Assembly (NCBI GenBank): GCA_021927905.1
Contig: BLLK01000062.1
Span: 1,054,001-1,118,000, forward strand
Direction of reading: 5' to 3'
DNA length: 64,000 nucleotides
Source: Chaetoceros tenuissimus
Lineage: Eukaryota; Bacillariophyta; Thalassiosirophyceae; Chaetocerotales; Chaetocerotaceae
The notes below the pieces were generated by a model that was given only the letters and a program-made list of their open reading frames with translations, had not been told where the DNA came from and searched no databases. The position numbers and the translations under genes were made by a program. How positions within the stretch are numbered: the first letter of the stretch is position 1; every line of letters begins with the position of its first letter. This document shows positions 22,096 through 31,890 of the stretch, piece by piece.

Positions 22096-23202
22096 CTATG
22101 TCGTGTATTTATTGAAGAGACTAATTATATGCTCCACGACATCAAAATGCTTAGTGTCTATTCCATGCCCGAAGCAACCGCAAAACGGAAGGTCTGATGA
22201 TTGTGTATTAGCGTGTAACGAGGAAAGCGAAATATTATTTGATCCTCCAGAAGAAATGTTTTCAATTCGAAGCAAGTTACTCCTCGGCCTTTTTGATCTA
22301 GTATAAAACTTCGCATTCTGTTTGTATGTTCTCAGAAGCTCTTCATTAATTTTCCTATCCCATTTCCGATTTGTCACTGACAGTTTCGCACTATGAATGA
22401 AATAGAGTACTCCTTCCACCCATTTGCCACGATGAAACCACCCACAAAATGTGCATCCGTTGTCAGAGAAATGAAAAGACCCCCTACCATGAGGTTTACC
22501 ATTTTCATCTTGAGAAGCTATGTAAAATCCTTTCTTACCCGAATAGGGATCTTTTCCACATGTTATAGAACACATATCAGACCATGAAATGGCTTTGCAT
22601 ATGAGCCTCTTGACAGTAACATAGTCTTCTTCCACATCAACTTTCGTCTCTAGTTGATAAAAGTCTCCAGCTTCTGCCTCGGATACGATTTTTTCGTTCT
22701 CTTTCAACAAGCGAAACCCCCGTCGACCTGTCGAATGCAGCTTCCCAAAGAGATCAAGCCTTCTCTTCACTTTCCCATCACTTTTATAAAGTGTAAGGAT
22801 AAGTTTTGACGAAGACAGTGCCGACGACATCTGTATACATGATATGATTATGCCTTTGTATTTGTTTTGAATGGGTTCTGACTTCACAAGTATTTTGCAT
22901 GATCCACCTTGAATCTGACGATTGTTGAGCTCTGAAATGTACATAACACTTGAAAGATGCTCATGGGAATTTGGTGCTTTCATCATTGTGCTTCCTGCTT
23001 CGACATCTTTCGTTTCTTCGTCTTCTTGAATAGTCTGTAGTCTCCCTTGAAGCATAGAACCTGAATATTTTTGTTCATGAATGAAATCAGTTGATGTCTC
23101 TAGTCGAAAGCGCTGATCCACTTCGCCTTTTGCAACATGAACGAAATCAGATGATGAATGATAAAGTAGTGTGTCTACTTCATTTTCAATAAAAGGAGGC
23201 AT
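22096..23202 (-). CDS. Orphan protein with a MORN-like segment
   Basis: 368 residues, single exon, ATG at 23202. No membrane span. The N-terminal half is polar; ILVKSEPIQNKYKGIIISCIQMSS and ALSSSKLILTLYKSDGKVKRRLDL look like a beta-rich domain. Residues ~232-270 contain GKPHGRGSFHFSDNGCTFCG and WFHRGKWVEGVLYF, which read like one or two degenerate MORN repeats (GxGxxxxxxGxxYxGxWxxG). There are many Cys and Ser. Function unknown. It is convergent with the SulP gene (58 bp between stops). Confidence 0.6.
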   Translation of the reverse strand: MPPFIENEVDTLLYHSSSDFVHVAKGEVDQRFRLETSTDFIHEQKYSGSMLQGRLQTIQEDEETKDVEAGSTMMKAPNSHEHLSSVMYISELNNRQIQGGSCKILVKSEPIQNKYKGIIISCIQMSSALSSSKLILTLYKSDGKVKRRLDLFGKLHSTGRRGFRLLKENEKIVSEAEAGDFYQLETKVDVEEDYVTVKRLICKAISWSDMCSITCGKDPYSGKKGFYIASQDENGKPHGRGSFHFSDNGCTFCGWFHRGKWVEGVLYFIHSAKLSVTNRKWDRKINEELLRTYKQNAKFYTRSKRPRSNLLRIENISSGGSNNISLSSLHANTQSSDLPFCGCFGHGIDTKHFDVVEHIISLFNKYTT

Positions 23203-23419
23203 TTTATGAATAGGTAAGGTGGTTTGCAGAGAAAATCATACAATCAATACACTCGTAGAGAAGAGAGAAGAGACTGTCTGTTCTTCTGATGATCAGGGTC
23301 CTTCTTTCGGAGCTGTTCAAAGGATTCGTTGAGCACGAAAGTCTTACAAGATTAAAATCTACAACGGTCACAAAAGTCTATATACAGCTAAATTTAGCCA
23401 ATATTGAATAGAATTGTCC

Positions 23420-25381
23420 TTAGGTTGACTTTCGAGACAGCCTGACATCAAATCTCCTCCTTTTTTTGGGCTGGCGCGATCTAGAAAGTTGCAATGATTG
23501 ATTTCTACTACTGGTATGGCTTTCACTCCAAGCTAAATGGGATATATTCTCAGAATTGACACTAGTCTCATTCATCGAGTTTGATACTGGATTGAAAGGC
23601 ATGGTCGTTTCTGATACTTGAGGTTCAACATCCTTAACACCAATCTGTTTTGCAGCTGTTATAGCTATTGATATGGAATTTTTGCAATTAGTAAGGGAAC
23701 GAAGTGCAAGAGGTATCTTTCTACGAGCAGATTCAGGAAGGATCACAATGGAAACTGTCATATTCCTATTGTTTCTTTGACTTTCTCTAACTCTCTTCAC
23801 ATCAGTCATGTTGTCAGCAGCAAGGATTGCATCAATCCACAAAGAAATGCGATCCCTCCTTTTACTCAGTTTTTGAACGCATTTACCTAAAAGTTCGCGA
23901 TATTCTTGTAACTCTTCATCTTGTTTATGATGAATTCCATTTTGTTCTCTATCCATCGATATACCTATGGTACCATCATTTTGAAGAGCTCTAGTCTGCT
24001 TCATAACAGCTAGTGTTCTTTCCACTCGTACTTTATGTTCTTCATGATCATCTTCATTCAGTTGATTTTGACATGTTTCCTCTTTTACTCCTCCTTCTCT
24101 CTCTTTTTCAATCTCTTCACTTTTGTCTCCATCTTCCCAATCTACATCCTCCTCGTCATCATCACTGACTTCATCATAGTCTAGTACAAGCTCTTGATTT
24201 ACATCAATATCATCGTTTGTTGAATGCAATGTAGCTTCTAGCAGTAGCTTTGTCTTTGTTTGCTCCGATTCATGCCCAAATCTTGGAACTAAAACTTCGA
24301 AACATGCATCAACTTTCATCAACAGTTTTCTCACTTTTTCAACTTCTTTGTCTGTATTTAAAAGTGCTAAATCACGAATCCTTCTCAACTCGGCTAGTCC
24401 TGAATTTGATTTTCTTTTGAATGAGCTTTCTGCGCTCTCATTCCCTAGAGATATATGTTTTTGTTCTTCAAGATACCTTGCAGCAATCATCAATGTTGGT
24501 CTGATAGAAGGAAATCTCTGGGTGAGATCATTGATGAAAATTAATGCTTCCCTCTGAAACAAAACAACATGGGGAGGACTTCCTATTTTGGGGAATTTCC
24601 TCAAATGTTTATCGGCATCTCCAATAGCATCCGCAATAATTTTGATTTTGTTTGCAAACACAAGTCGGCAGTCATTTCGCTCTTCCACCAAACCACGACA
24701 AACCCGAAAAGCAGCGTTACGCAATATAATCTTTGTAGATTCATCAATTATTAGCCCTAAACAGAAGTCAAAACATCCTACACCACAACCTGTTGGCAAT
24801 TCTGTATCATCATATTCGTCATCATATACACTCCTTTTTGTAATTTTGGTCTGCTGCTGACATTGTTGCAGCAATGTGTTTATCGAAGTTGCTGCATTCT
24901 CCTGCAATTCATCAAGTTCAGAGTTTCTATCATTCATATCAATGGAAATAAAGTAGAGTTGAGAATCGTTGTATATGTGAACAAGATGTGCGCGTAGTTA
25001 AGATGTAATAACCTACCTAGATTGTTGTTGTATCCTTGCAAAGATTGCATCGTGTACATCATTACTGTCATGGGGTACATCTACATTTTCATTTCTGGTA
25101 TTGCCATCTCGGGATGCCAGTTGCTTGTGTTTGGCTGAAATCATTTTTTTATTTAATTTTATGGCTTCTAATCATATTGAATGGATGATATTAGAAAGAG
25201 TGATCTTGAGTACATGTTCAGTTGCGCTTTATGAAGACGTACCTATGAGGTAAGGCACTGTAATTGGAGGAACTTGCGCGATTTCAGGAAGGTCAGCACC
25301 TTTTCCTTCATTTTGACTGGTGACTTGTCTTTTCCTCCTTTTCGTTTGAGATGAAGCTGCCTTTGCCGTGTTAGATTTCAT
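23420..25381 (-). CDS. UVSSA-like protein (VHS-like N-terminal domain), acidic middle
   Basis: 587 residues from proposed exons 25381-25243, 25134-25017 and 24926-23420 (GT-AG, phases agree). The Lys/Arg-rich first exon suggests nuclear import. The folded part (~130-300) parallels human UVSSA. There is an ILRNAAFRVCRGLVEERNDC helix pair, RLVFANKIKIIADAIG, a PPHVVLFQREALIFINDLTQ segment and a MIAARYLEEQKH helix. After a gap comes LLMKVDACFEVLVPRF, very like the SCFRLLVPF block of UVSSA. UVSSA stabilises stalled RNA polymerase II complexes in transcription-coupled repair. An acidic stretch (DYDEVSDDDEEDVDWEDGD) and a basic C-terminus (PKKRRRF) follow. The Cys-rich C-terminal domain of UVSSA is not present. 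Assigned by motif spacing from memory, so moderate certainty. Confidence 0.55.
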
Positions 25382-25704
25382 TCCTATGAAAATGAAAATA
25401 CGAGATGCGTAAATTCGAATATCATCTCATTATCTCATCTTCATCTCAATAAAAAAGAGACCTGTGAACAGTACGTAGTGAACCTCTCTCTCATAAAAAT
25501 GGACAACTGAAGTCCATGATAGCTAAATCCCTTGTATTTAAAAATTGACATTACAATGACCACCCATTTAATGTGTGCTGCGCATCGGACGAAATGACAA
25601 GAAACAAAGCCACAAAAATGTTGTGCCATTTGAAAACATATTCATATATGTGTTTGTTGGACATATGAGTAAATATCATCAATACATTCAAAAGCAACTG
25701 AATC

Positions 25705-27444
25705 ATGAGTGGGTCAGAACCAGCATTCGATGAATCTCGTTACAACAAAAAGGATTTACTATTACAAGCTGCCATAAACATGCGAGTATGTAGAGACATG
25801 GAGATTCGTCAGGAAAAGAGGCTACAAGAGATAGCTGACAGAATATTTGCAAGTGATGATGAAGACGAAAGTAGTAGCCCCGTCCCACGTGAAGAAAAGA
25901 AAGAGGATGCTCCGCATGAAAGAGCAGAAAATGATGATCAATTCCACCAAATGAAATGTCAATCATATAGCCCATATTCCGACGACGATGATAGTGATGC
26001 TGAATCTAGAGCAACTGTCGATATTGATTACAATGATTTGCCTCCACAGGGGTTGTGCAACAGTACTGGAACGTTCTATTCTACACTAGACAATGACACT
26101 TGTGCCAAAATAGCAAAGATTGCTGGTTTCCGTTCATGGGAAGATGTTGCTTTTATTAAAGAAAATATCAAGAGATTTCCTATGATCAAAACTAAAGGCA
26201 TTCGGCTCAAAGCCGGTACTTATATATGTATTGTCCGTGATCCTCGTAGGCATTTGAGACGGAATAAAAGAGGTCGGTCGAGCAAAAGCTCACGATCCAA
26301 AAAAGGAAATAAGCGACAAAAAGTTAGTGGAAAGAAGATCATTGATACGAAAGCAAGTTCAGAGAAAAGTCCCAAGTCTAATGATAAGCCATGTGGTGAA
26401 GATCCGATTAATGAAAAAAGGAAGAGTTCTTCTGGTCAACCCAAGCCGGTAGTTGCAGTGCGTGAAAATCGAAGCAATGAAGAAGTTCATACACAGATTC
26501 CACTCTCGAGAAGCTCTGATCCATATGGTTATGACAAGGTGAAAGAATCCTATTTGAAATTTCTGGAAAATGGAGAAGATGATTCACACAATGCGTTCCG
26601 TGAAGCATATCCACACATTGTAAAGAAGTATTCGCGCAAAAGTTTAAGTCAAAAACTTAGCGATTGGAAAAGTGACTTCAATAAGAAGATGAAGTCGAAA
26701 AATAAAAATTCTAGCAGAATGTCACCATGTACAATAGAGACTGTAGCTCCGAAAGTATTGCCTTTAAAGCCATCTTTTTCGAGAATTGGAGAAAAATTAT
26801 CACCTGATCCAGCACGTCTGCCGAGAATGACAAAAGAGGAGAATGAACACAATACCAGTATTCCAAAGTGTGTGACAGAAATTGTATCTCCAAAAGGATC
26901 GTCGACACAAACTATATCAAGCATTCCAGAAAAATCACCATCTGACCCCATTCTTTTACCGAAATTTCTTGCGATATCGAATGATAAACACTATTTGAAT
27001 AAATTGCATCAATACGTTCGATCGGATCTATTGGAATTAGTCCAAGAATCATCAGGAAAGGTTGGTATACAATGTGTGTTTTGTAAAGGGAAGCCTGATA
27101 AAGCTCCCATGGCAATTTCATTCCCAACTGGGTTCGAAGGAAGTGCAGGATTATATCGTTCAGTTTGTACATGGCAACGTGTGCACTTCAAATCATGCAA
27201 ATACGTGCCAGACAATGTGAAGAAAACATATGATGAATTGAAGGTGAAAGATACAAGTAGAGGAAGAGTGCAATATTGGATTGATAGTGCCGAATTGATT
27301 GGATTGAATCAAAGGGAGAATGGTGGACTAGAATTCTCTCCAGATTCAAAATGTAGTGGTGTATCTAACACAGCTAAAGGAGATATAAAGAGCAGTAACT
27401 ACAACAGAAAAATGCCAGCCGTATTAGCAAATGTTGTTGAATAA
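25705..27444 (+). CDS. Orphan nuclear-type protein with C-terminal CxxC...H(x5)C domain
   Basis: 579 residues, one exon, ATG at 25705. The N-terminus is charged. A basic stretch at ~180-230 (RRHLRRNKRGRSSKSSRSKK) suggests nuclear localisation, and a Pro/Ser/Lys-rich linker follows. The C-terminal ~115 residues are compact and look conserved: DLLELVQESSGKVGIQCVFC, YRSVCTWQRVHFKSCKYVP and RVQYWIDSAELIGLNQ. CVFC plus the later C and HFKSC could coordinate zinc. I believe this module recurs in diatom proteins but cannot name a family. FRSWEDVAFIKENI...FPMIKTKGIRLKAGTYICIV (~140-180) is another possible small domain. Function unknown. Confidence 0.65.
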   Translation: MSGSEPAFDESRYNKKDLLLQAAINMRVCRDMEIRQEKRLQEIADRIFASDDEDESSSPVPREEKKEDAPHERAENDDQFHQMKCQSYSPYSDDDDSDAESRATVDIDYNDLPPQGLCNSTGTFYSTLDNDTCAKIAKIAGFRSWEDVAFIKENIKRFPMIKTKGIRLKAGTYICIVRDPRRHLRRNKRGRSSKSSRSKKGNKRQKVSGKKIIDTKASSEKSPKSNDKPCGEDPINEKRKSSSGQPKPVVAVRENRSNEEVHTQIPLSRSSDPYGYDKVKESYLKFLENGEDDSHNAFREAYPHIVKKYSRKSLSQKLSDWKSDFNKKMKSKNKNSSRMSPCTIETVAPKVLPLKPSFSRIGEKLSPDPARLPRMTKEENEHNTSIPKCVTEIVSPKGSSTQTISSIPEKSPSDPILLPKFLAISNDKHYLNKLHQYVRSDLLELVQESSGKVGIQCVFCKGKPDKAPMAISFPTGFEGSAGLYRSVCTWQRVHFKSCKYVPDNVKKTYDELKVKDTSRGRVQYWIDSAELIGLNQRENGGLEFSPDSKCSGVSNTAKGDIKSSNYNRKMPAVLANVVE

Positions 27445-27812
27445 GGATACCACGCCTTGATTTGTATGTATTATTCAGAATGCATGAAAAATACGGAATG
27501 GAGATGGGAGCAAAAAATGTATCTATAAGAAAACGTAATTTAGACAACGATTTAGCTTAAAATGTAACACATTCCAGCTCTAGCAACCGTAACTTCCAAC
27601 TGTTTTATTCGTATCAACTACGAAGTGCGATACCAATACATGACATCATTATAGTGAGCAAAACTGCAGCATTTCTAGCACGAAACCCCTTTTCGACTAA
27701 TCATACAGGTGTCCCTTGACCCTCCTCCATTTTTTCTATTCATGATGGAAAAGATTAAAGATTTTATGAGAAATGTGCGACACATTGAAAATGCTAAAAC
27801 TCTTACTCGTAT
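27445..27812. other. Convergent intergenic region (3' UTRs)
   Basis: 368 bp between the stop codons of the Cys/His-motif protein gene (plus) and the HSF gene (minus). AT-rich, no gene or repeat recognised. Confidence 0.4.
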
Positions 27813-29318
27813 TTACAAAGTCTCACCTCCTGGATTTTCGGCCTTCGGAATATTGATCGAAGGTGATTGTAATGATTGAGGATTGGCATCACGTTGATTC
27901 AATGTAGGCATCAGAGTGGCTTTACTTTTTGATTCGCTGGAAGATGAAAAATTCGCTGGTAGAGGAGGTAATGTCTGACTAAGGTTTCCTTGTGACATTC
28001 CCTTCAATAGATGTGCAGCTTGAACACCTGGGCTCATAGGGCCACCAGTAGACAATGTGGTTGTAGTAGTTGGCATTGTAGCTATCGTTTGGACTGGAAC
28101 CTTCATTGTGGCGACCGGCATAGTGCTGAAACCACAAGTAGGTCGAACAATAGGACTCGAAGGACTTGCACTTGGAGGAGGTTGTGCAAGATCTGCCAAA
28201 GAAGGCATCGTATAAAAGTTTGGTTCGCTCCCAACATCCGTTGGTTGCTTATGACCAGTCCCCTTCACTTTTTGACGTACCATTCTCATGCAAAGTTGCG
28301 GTCTACCTCTGAGAAAAAGCTCATGGTAGTAAGCCCCAGAATCTGCTCCTTGAGTGATTCGACGAAAACCGTAAAGATTGAGCTGTCTCTGGAAAGAAGT
28401 GAGCTTGGTCTGTCGAAAATATTTTGGCATTATTTCAGAGGTGAATTGTTTCGGCTTCCTCACAATGAAAGCGCGGCCATGAGGAATCCAAGAGACAATA
28501 CCATCAGGGCTGTCATCTGATTCACTTGCGAGCATTTCATACAACTTTTCAGGAAATGGCTGTGTCACACCTCCTGTCTTCTTCCTGACAAAACCAATGG
28601 TATCTGGGACGTTGGCATAATCATGATACACATGAGGGACATTGTGTTTCAGTGGTGGAGGTTTCAGACCAGTTCCGCTACTCTGTAACTTCGCTGTTTC
28701 AAATTGGGACAAGAGTTCAGGTTGACTAGGAGCTTTGAATGATGTCGATGATGAGTTGACTGTGACTTGCAAATTTCTACCCGAAAAAGTTGTGTTTGCC
28801 GGTGGAGGCAAAGGAATGCTTGCTGCTGCTACCTTTACTGTTGTCTTTTGAGTCGTTTGTGAAGTGCCATTGCCGTTGACAACCGCAGTTGCAGTTGGTG
28901 GAGTTACAATTGTTGTGTTGAAATCATTTCCAGCATCTGCCTGGACTTCAACAGGTGATGTTTCATCTCTTGAACCTCGTTGACTTTGCCCATTATTCTG
29001 TAAAGTAGCCTTCAATTCTGATTCAGGTAATTTTGCACTTGGTAATGGTTGTGCTATTACTGACCTACCAACACCACTAGAGTTTGAAAGAACCCTTCTA
29101 TGTTTTGGGGAAGTGTTACCCATCGTTTCAGCTAACTTTGCAGCTTCAAGAATAAGATCCGCTGAACCTCGTCTTTGAAGTTTAGAGGAAGCCGGACTTG
29201 GTTTCGTTTCTTTTCTTTGCTGAGCTTCGCTAGAAAGATTTGATATAGCGTCATCTTTCTTTGGACTAGTAGAGCTAAAAGCTGTCGGGGTCTGCTGTCT
29301 CAGTTCTGGATTTTCCAT
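27813..29318 (-). CDS. Heat shock factor-type transcription factor
   Basis: 501 residues, single exon, ATG at 29318. The HSF-type winged-helix DNA-binding domain lies at ~252-355: FPEKLYEMLASESDD, GIVSWIPHGRAFIVRKPKQF, MPKYFRQTKLTSFQRQLNLY and GFRRITQGADSGAYYHELF. The KYFRQTKLTSFQRQLN recognition helix and the LFLRGRP ending are diagnostic. Long Ser/Thr/Pro/Gln-rich flanks look disordered. A clear heptad oligomerisation domain is not seen after the DNA-binding domain, as in many diatom HSFs; this may bind DNA alone or through other contacts. The ending GGETL is followed by a possible GTGAGA splice donor, so a further 3' exon is not excluded. Its upstream region contains the 394-bp repeat. Confidence 0.9.
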   Translation of the reverse strand: MENPELRQQTPTAFSSTSPKKDDAISNLSSEAQQRKETKPSPASSKLQRRGSADLILEAAKLAETMGNTSPKHRRVLSNSSGVGRSVIAQPLPSAKLPESELKATLQNNGQSQRGSRDETSPVEVQADAGNDFNTTIVTPPTATAVVNGNGTSQTTQKTTVKVAAASIPLPPPANTTFSGRNLQVTVNSSSTSFKAPSQPELLSQFETAKLQSSGTGLKPPPLKHNVPHVYHDYANVPDTIGFVRKKTGGVTQPFPEKLYEMLASESDDSPDGIVSWIPHGRAFIVRKPKQFTSEIMPKYFRQTKLTSFQRQLNLYGFRRITQGADSGAYYHELFLRGRPQLCMRMVRQKVKGTGHKQPTDVGSEPNFYTMPSLADLAQPPPSASPSSPIVRPTCGFSTMPVATMKVPVQTIATMPTTTTTLSTGGPMSPGVQAAHLLKGMSQGNLSQTLPPLPANFSSSSESKSKATLMPTLNQRDANPQSLQSPSINIPKAENPGGETL

Positions 29319-29559
29319 ATTTTATTTTCAATTTGATGTATGTATACCGGTAGATGGAGTAGGTAGGAATAATTTTGTTATGTCAAGGATACGTGATATG
29401 AAATAGATGCAAAAAAGTCAAAGATATGATGGAATCTGATTGATCAAGGACTGATGGATTGTGTGAGGTATGATGTGTGGATTGGCTCTAGAATAAAGTT
29501 GTAGGGTATATTCCGGCAAATGCAAGAAAGTGTTGGAGTTGTTGATTTCCCTTTGATGC

Positions 29560-29953
29560 TTGACCAATAGTTTATTATTTGAATATTTGTTCTGTTACCA
29601 GCCAAAAGTGATAGAGTATGATTTCACAGAACTCCTTCTCTACTTGGTGTTCTCGTTGCCTCTTGATCGGAAGCCTAAATTTTGCTCGCTGGTAGATTGC
29701 AACTTTGGAAACTACACAACTTGAACCCTTTGGAAAACAAAAGATAAAAATTCAATTTCTCAAAATAGGATGAAGAAACTCGAAACAGGGCTTTGTATGC
29801 TTAGTATTAGAGCAGCATCAAGACAGTAGTTCTTCTGAATTGACTCTGTTACCATCACTTGACTCGTTTATCGCCACTCCTCGATACAATTGGTGGCTAT
29901 TAGGGTTCGCATAATTGAAGCGTTCTTTACACATTTTTTGGCGCGAAAAGGGA
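29560..29953. repeat. 394-bp direct repeat A, left copy
   Basis: Starts TTGACCAATAGTTTATTATT and ends GGCGCGAAAAGGGA. It matches 34497-34890 with only two substitutions seen by eye (T/G near 29586, A/G near 29853), so about 99.5% identical. It lies 240 bp upstream of the HSF start codon. The right copy is next to the M48 peptidase gene. See the findings for alternative origins. Confidence 0.9.
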
Positions 29954-31593
29954 GACGAGGTAGCTGAAAATTGCTAGATGAGGAAATACCTACGTATTTC
30001 TAACTGAAGTTTACAAAATAGGTTATAAAACTTGTATGTATTAGATTTTCATTCGTTCCACTTTTCGGGGAAATCTTATTGAATTTTATCAGCATGAACA
30101 CCTAGAAAGCCTTGCTAGCTCCCTTTGCTGTTGATTTGGTGTTTTCAATCTCACATGTAAATGATAAAAGCTTGTTTCAATTTAAAAAAGTTTTTATTAC
30201 CACTGGTGTGTAGTGTGCTTCGCACTTACTCAAAATGCAAAAGAAGATGAGAAGGAATTGCACATTTTTTGTATTTGTTGGGTTCTGCCACGCATACACA
30301 TTTCGGCAAGCGAAAGTGTAATGTGTGGTGGCTGATTCTTTTCAATAAAATAATGTTGCAAAAGCTAAGGAAATGAGTGATTCAAGTGATATGTATAATG
30401 AAGAAGAATCCAATCTAAAAACGTACGTACTCCTACTTAAACTAAAATAAATAGCCAATACAAATGCCTTTATCCATGATGACAAAATCAACAATTTTCA
30501 CTTCAACCATTATAAATATTTTCCCTGCTTGATAGATAGTAAATGCAGTTGAAATGACAACAGATGGTTTGTATTGAATTTGTCTTTTTTAGTGCTACTT
30601 TTCAGACAAATGTTTTCATCATCAAATTGAATCCGGGTTAGTTCCTATTTTTAAGGAAACATAGAATTTTTCAAGGATCTCAAGGTAGAGTCGAGTTGGT
30701 TGTTTTGAACAGCAGATAGGTGCAATCAACAATTGATAAGAGCGCAGCATTGAAAAGGATGACATACAGCTTGTGAGGTTGTGATGGCCGTGATTGTGTG
30801 CTCCAAAATATTTTGAGTAAAAATTGCTTTCTTCTCAACAATATGAAAAAAATATTCATTCTGACTACCTGTCTTTGTCTCGAGCACCACATGGATTGAA
30901 TGTACTAAGGAGATAGATCGCTTGACTATTCAATATACATGAAGTTGTTGATTGTTATATTCAATTGGAGATACCGTCCATTTTTTTCATAATCATTGTT
31001 GTACAAGCTGGTGTGAGTCTAAACTCCAAAGAACTGACAATTGTGAGTAGGAGTAGGTGAAGGTAAGCAAGTTTGGTGTCTAAGGTGGTACTCCTCTTAC
31101 ATGCTCATTCTTGTCCCTTAATTCTCAACATTGTAAAATACAGGGTTGATATGCTGTATGAAATACCGTCGTACCGGTCCTGATAAGTTATGGTATGGTT
31201 TGGTTAGTTATTGTGTTCTATTACGTATGTAGACTGTAGTTGGTTTTGTACATATTCATGTGTAAGGTATTTGTTCTTACTGTGTTGCTGTTATGTTCGT
31301 TCGTTGTTGTGTTGCGATAAATGCATGAAAGATAAAAGTTCAAGTAAAAGTATTATAAATAAAATAGCTATGATGATGTTTGGCTAGTAATTACATGAAT
31401 AGTTGATTAGCTGATTGACAGGTGTCATGTAATAACGGTGGTTTTTGGCAGGTGAATTCAAATCATACAGACCCCGAAATTGCAAGTTATGTAGTTTTTG
31501 ATATTTAGGTGCACAATCAGGACCCTCCCCCATCGCACGGGGTGTAATGATGGCGGTAATGCTGAGGCGCAGGCCGTGAAACCAGATGAAAGT
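29954..31593. other. 1.6-kb AT-rich segment between repeats A and B (left side)
   Basis: No convincing gene. Between the right-hand copies of A and B only 15 bp are present, so this segment is either an insertion on the left or a deletion on the right. It is AT-rich, with one GC-richer patch near 31527-31585 (CCCTCCCCCATCGCACGGGG). No terminal repeats, tRNA or transposase reading frame was recognised. It also forms part of the HSF upstream region. Confidence 0.4.
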
Positions 31594-31671
31594 ATGTACG
31601 CGATTTAACCTTCGATTAACCTCTATTCAAAACCTCATGAGATGAATTTGAACCTCAACAGGAGAACAGGC
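31594..31671. repeat. Direct repeat B, left copy
   Basis: 78 bp starting ATGTACGCGATTTAACC and ending GAGAACAGGC. It matches 34906-34977 with one substitution (CCTTCG versus CCCTCG) and a 6-nt length difference after TTTGAACC. The retroelement LTR starts only 4 bp after it. Confidence 0.85.
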
Positions 31672-31675
31672 AAAA

Positions 31676-31847
31676 TGTAACACACAAAAAGAGGGATGAT
31701 AGTATCTTATAATTAAAAGCTATTCTGAAAGATGTTGGATATGTTGTTGGATATCTCTTGGAAGAATTCTTTGGAATCTCGAGAATAATGAGACTCATCA
31801 TATAGTTGACATCAATCGTGGAGCTATATTAGTAAATGAGTGTTACA
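31676..31847 (-). repeat. Putative 3' LTR of a Ty3/gypsy-type element
   Basis: 172 bp with 8-bp perfect terminal inverted repeats: on the minus strand it starts TGTAACACTC and ends GTGTGTTACA (TG...CA ends). Immediately upstream on the minus strand (31862-31848) is a polypurine tract AAAGGGAGAACCGA, as expected before a 3' LTR. It follows the integrase reading frame in the right orientation. No matching 5' LTR was found in 34237-35057, so the element appears truncated at its 5' end. Confidence 0.65.
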
Positions 31848-31890
31848 TCGGTTCTCCCTTTAAAAATAAAACATTTGTTAAGATGTGAAT

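Noticed and set aside
28011-28520. Plus-strand 169-codon open frame
   Set aside because: Antisense shadow of the HSF DNA-binding domain; composition is Trp/Cys/Arg-rich as expected for a shadow.
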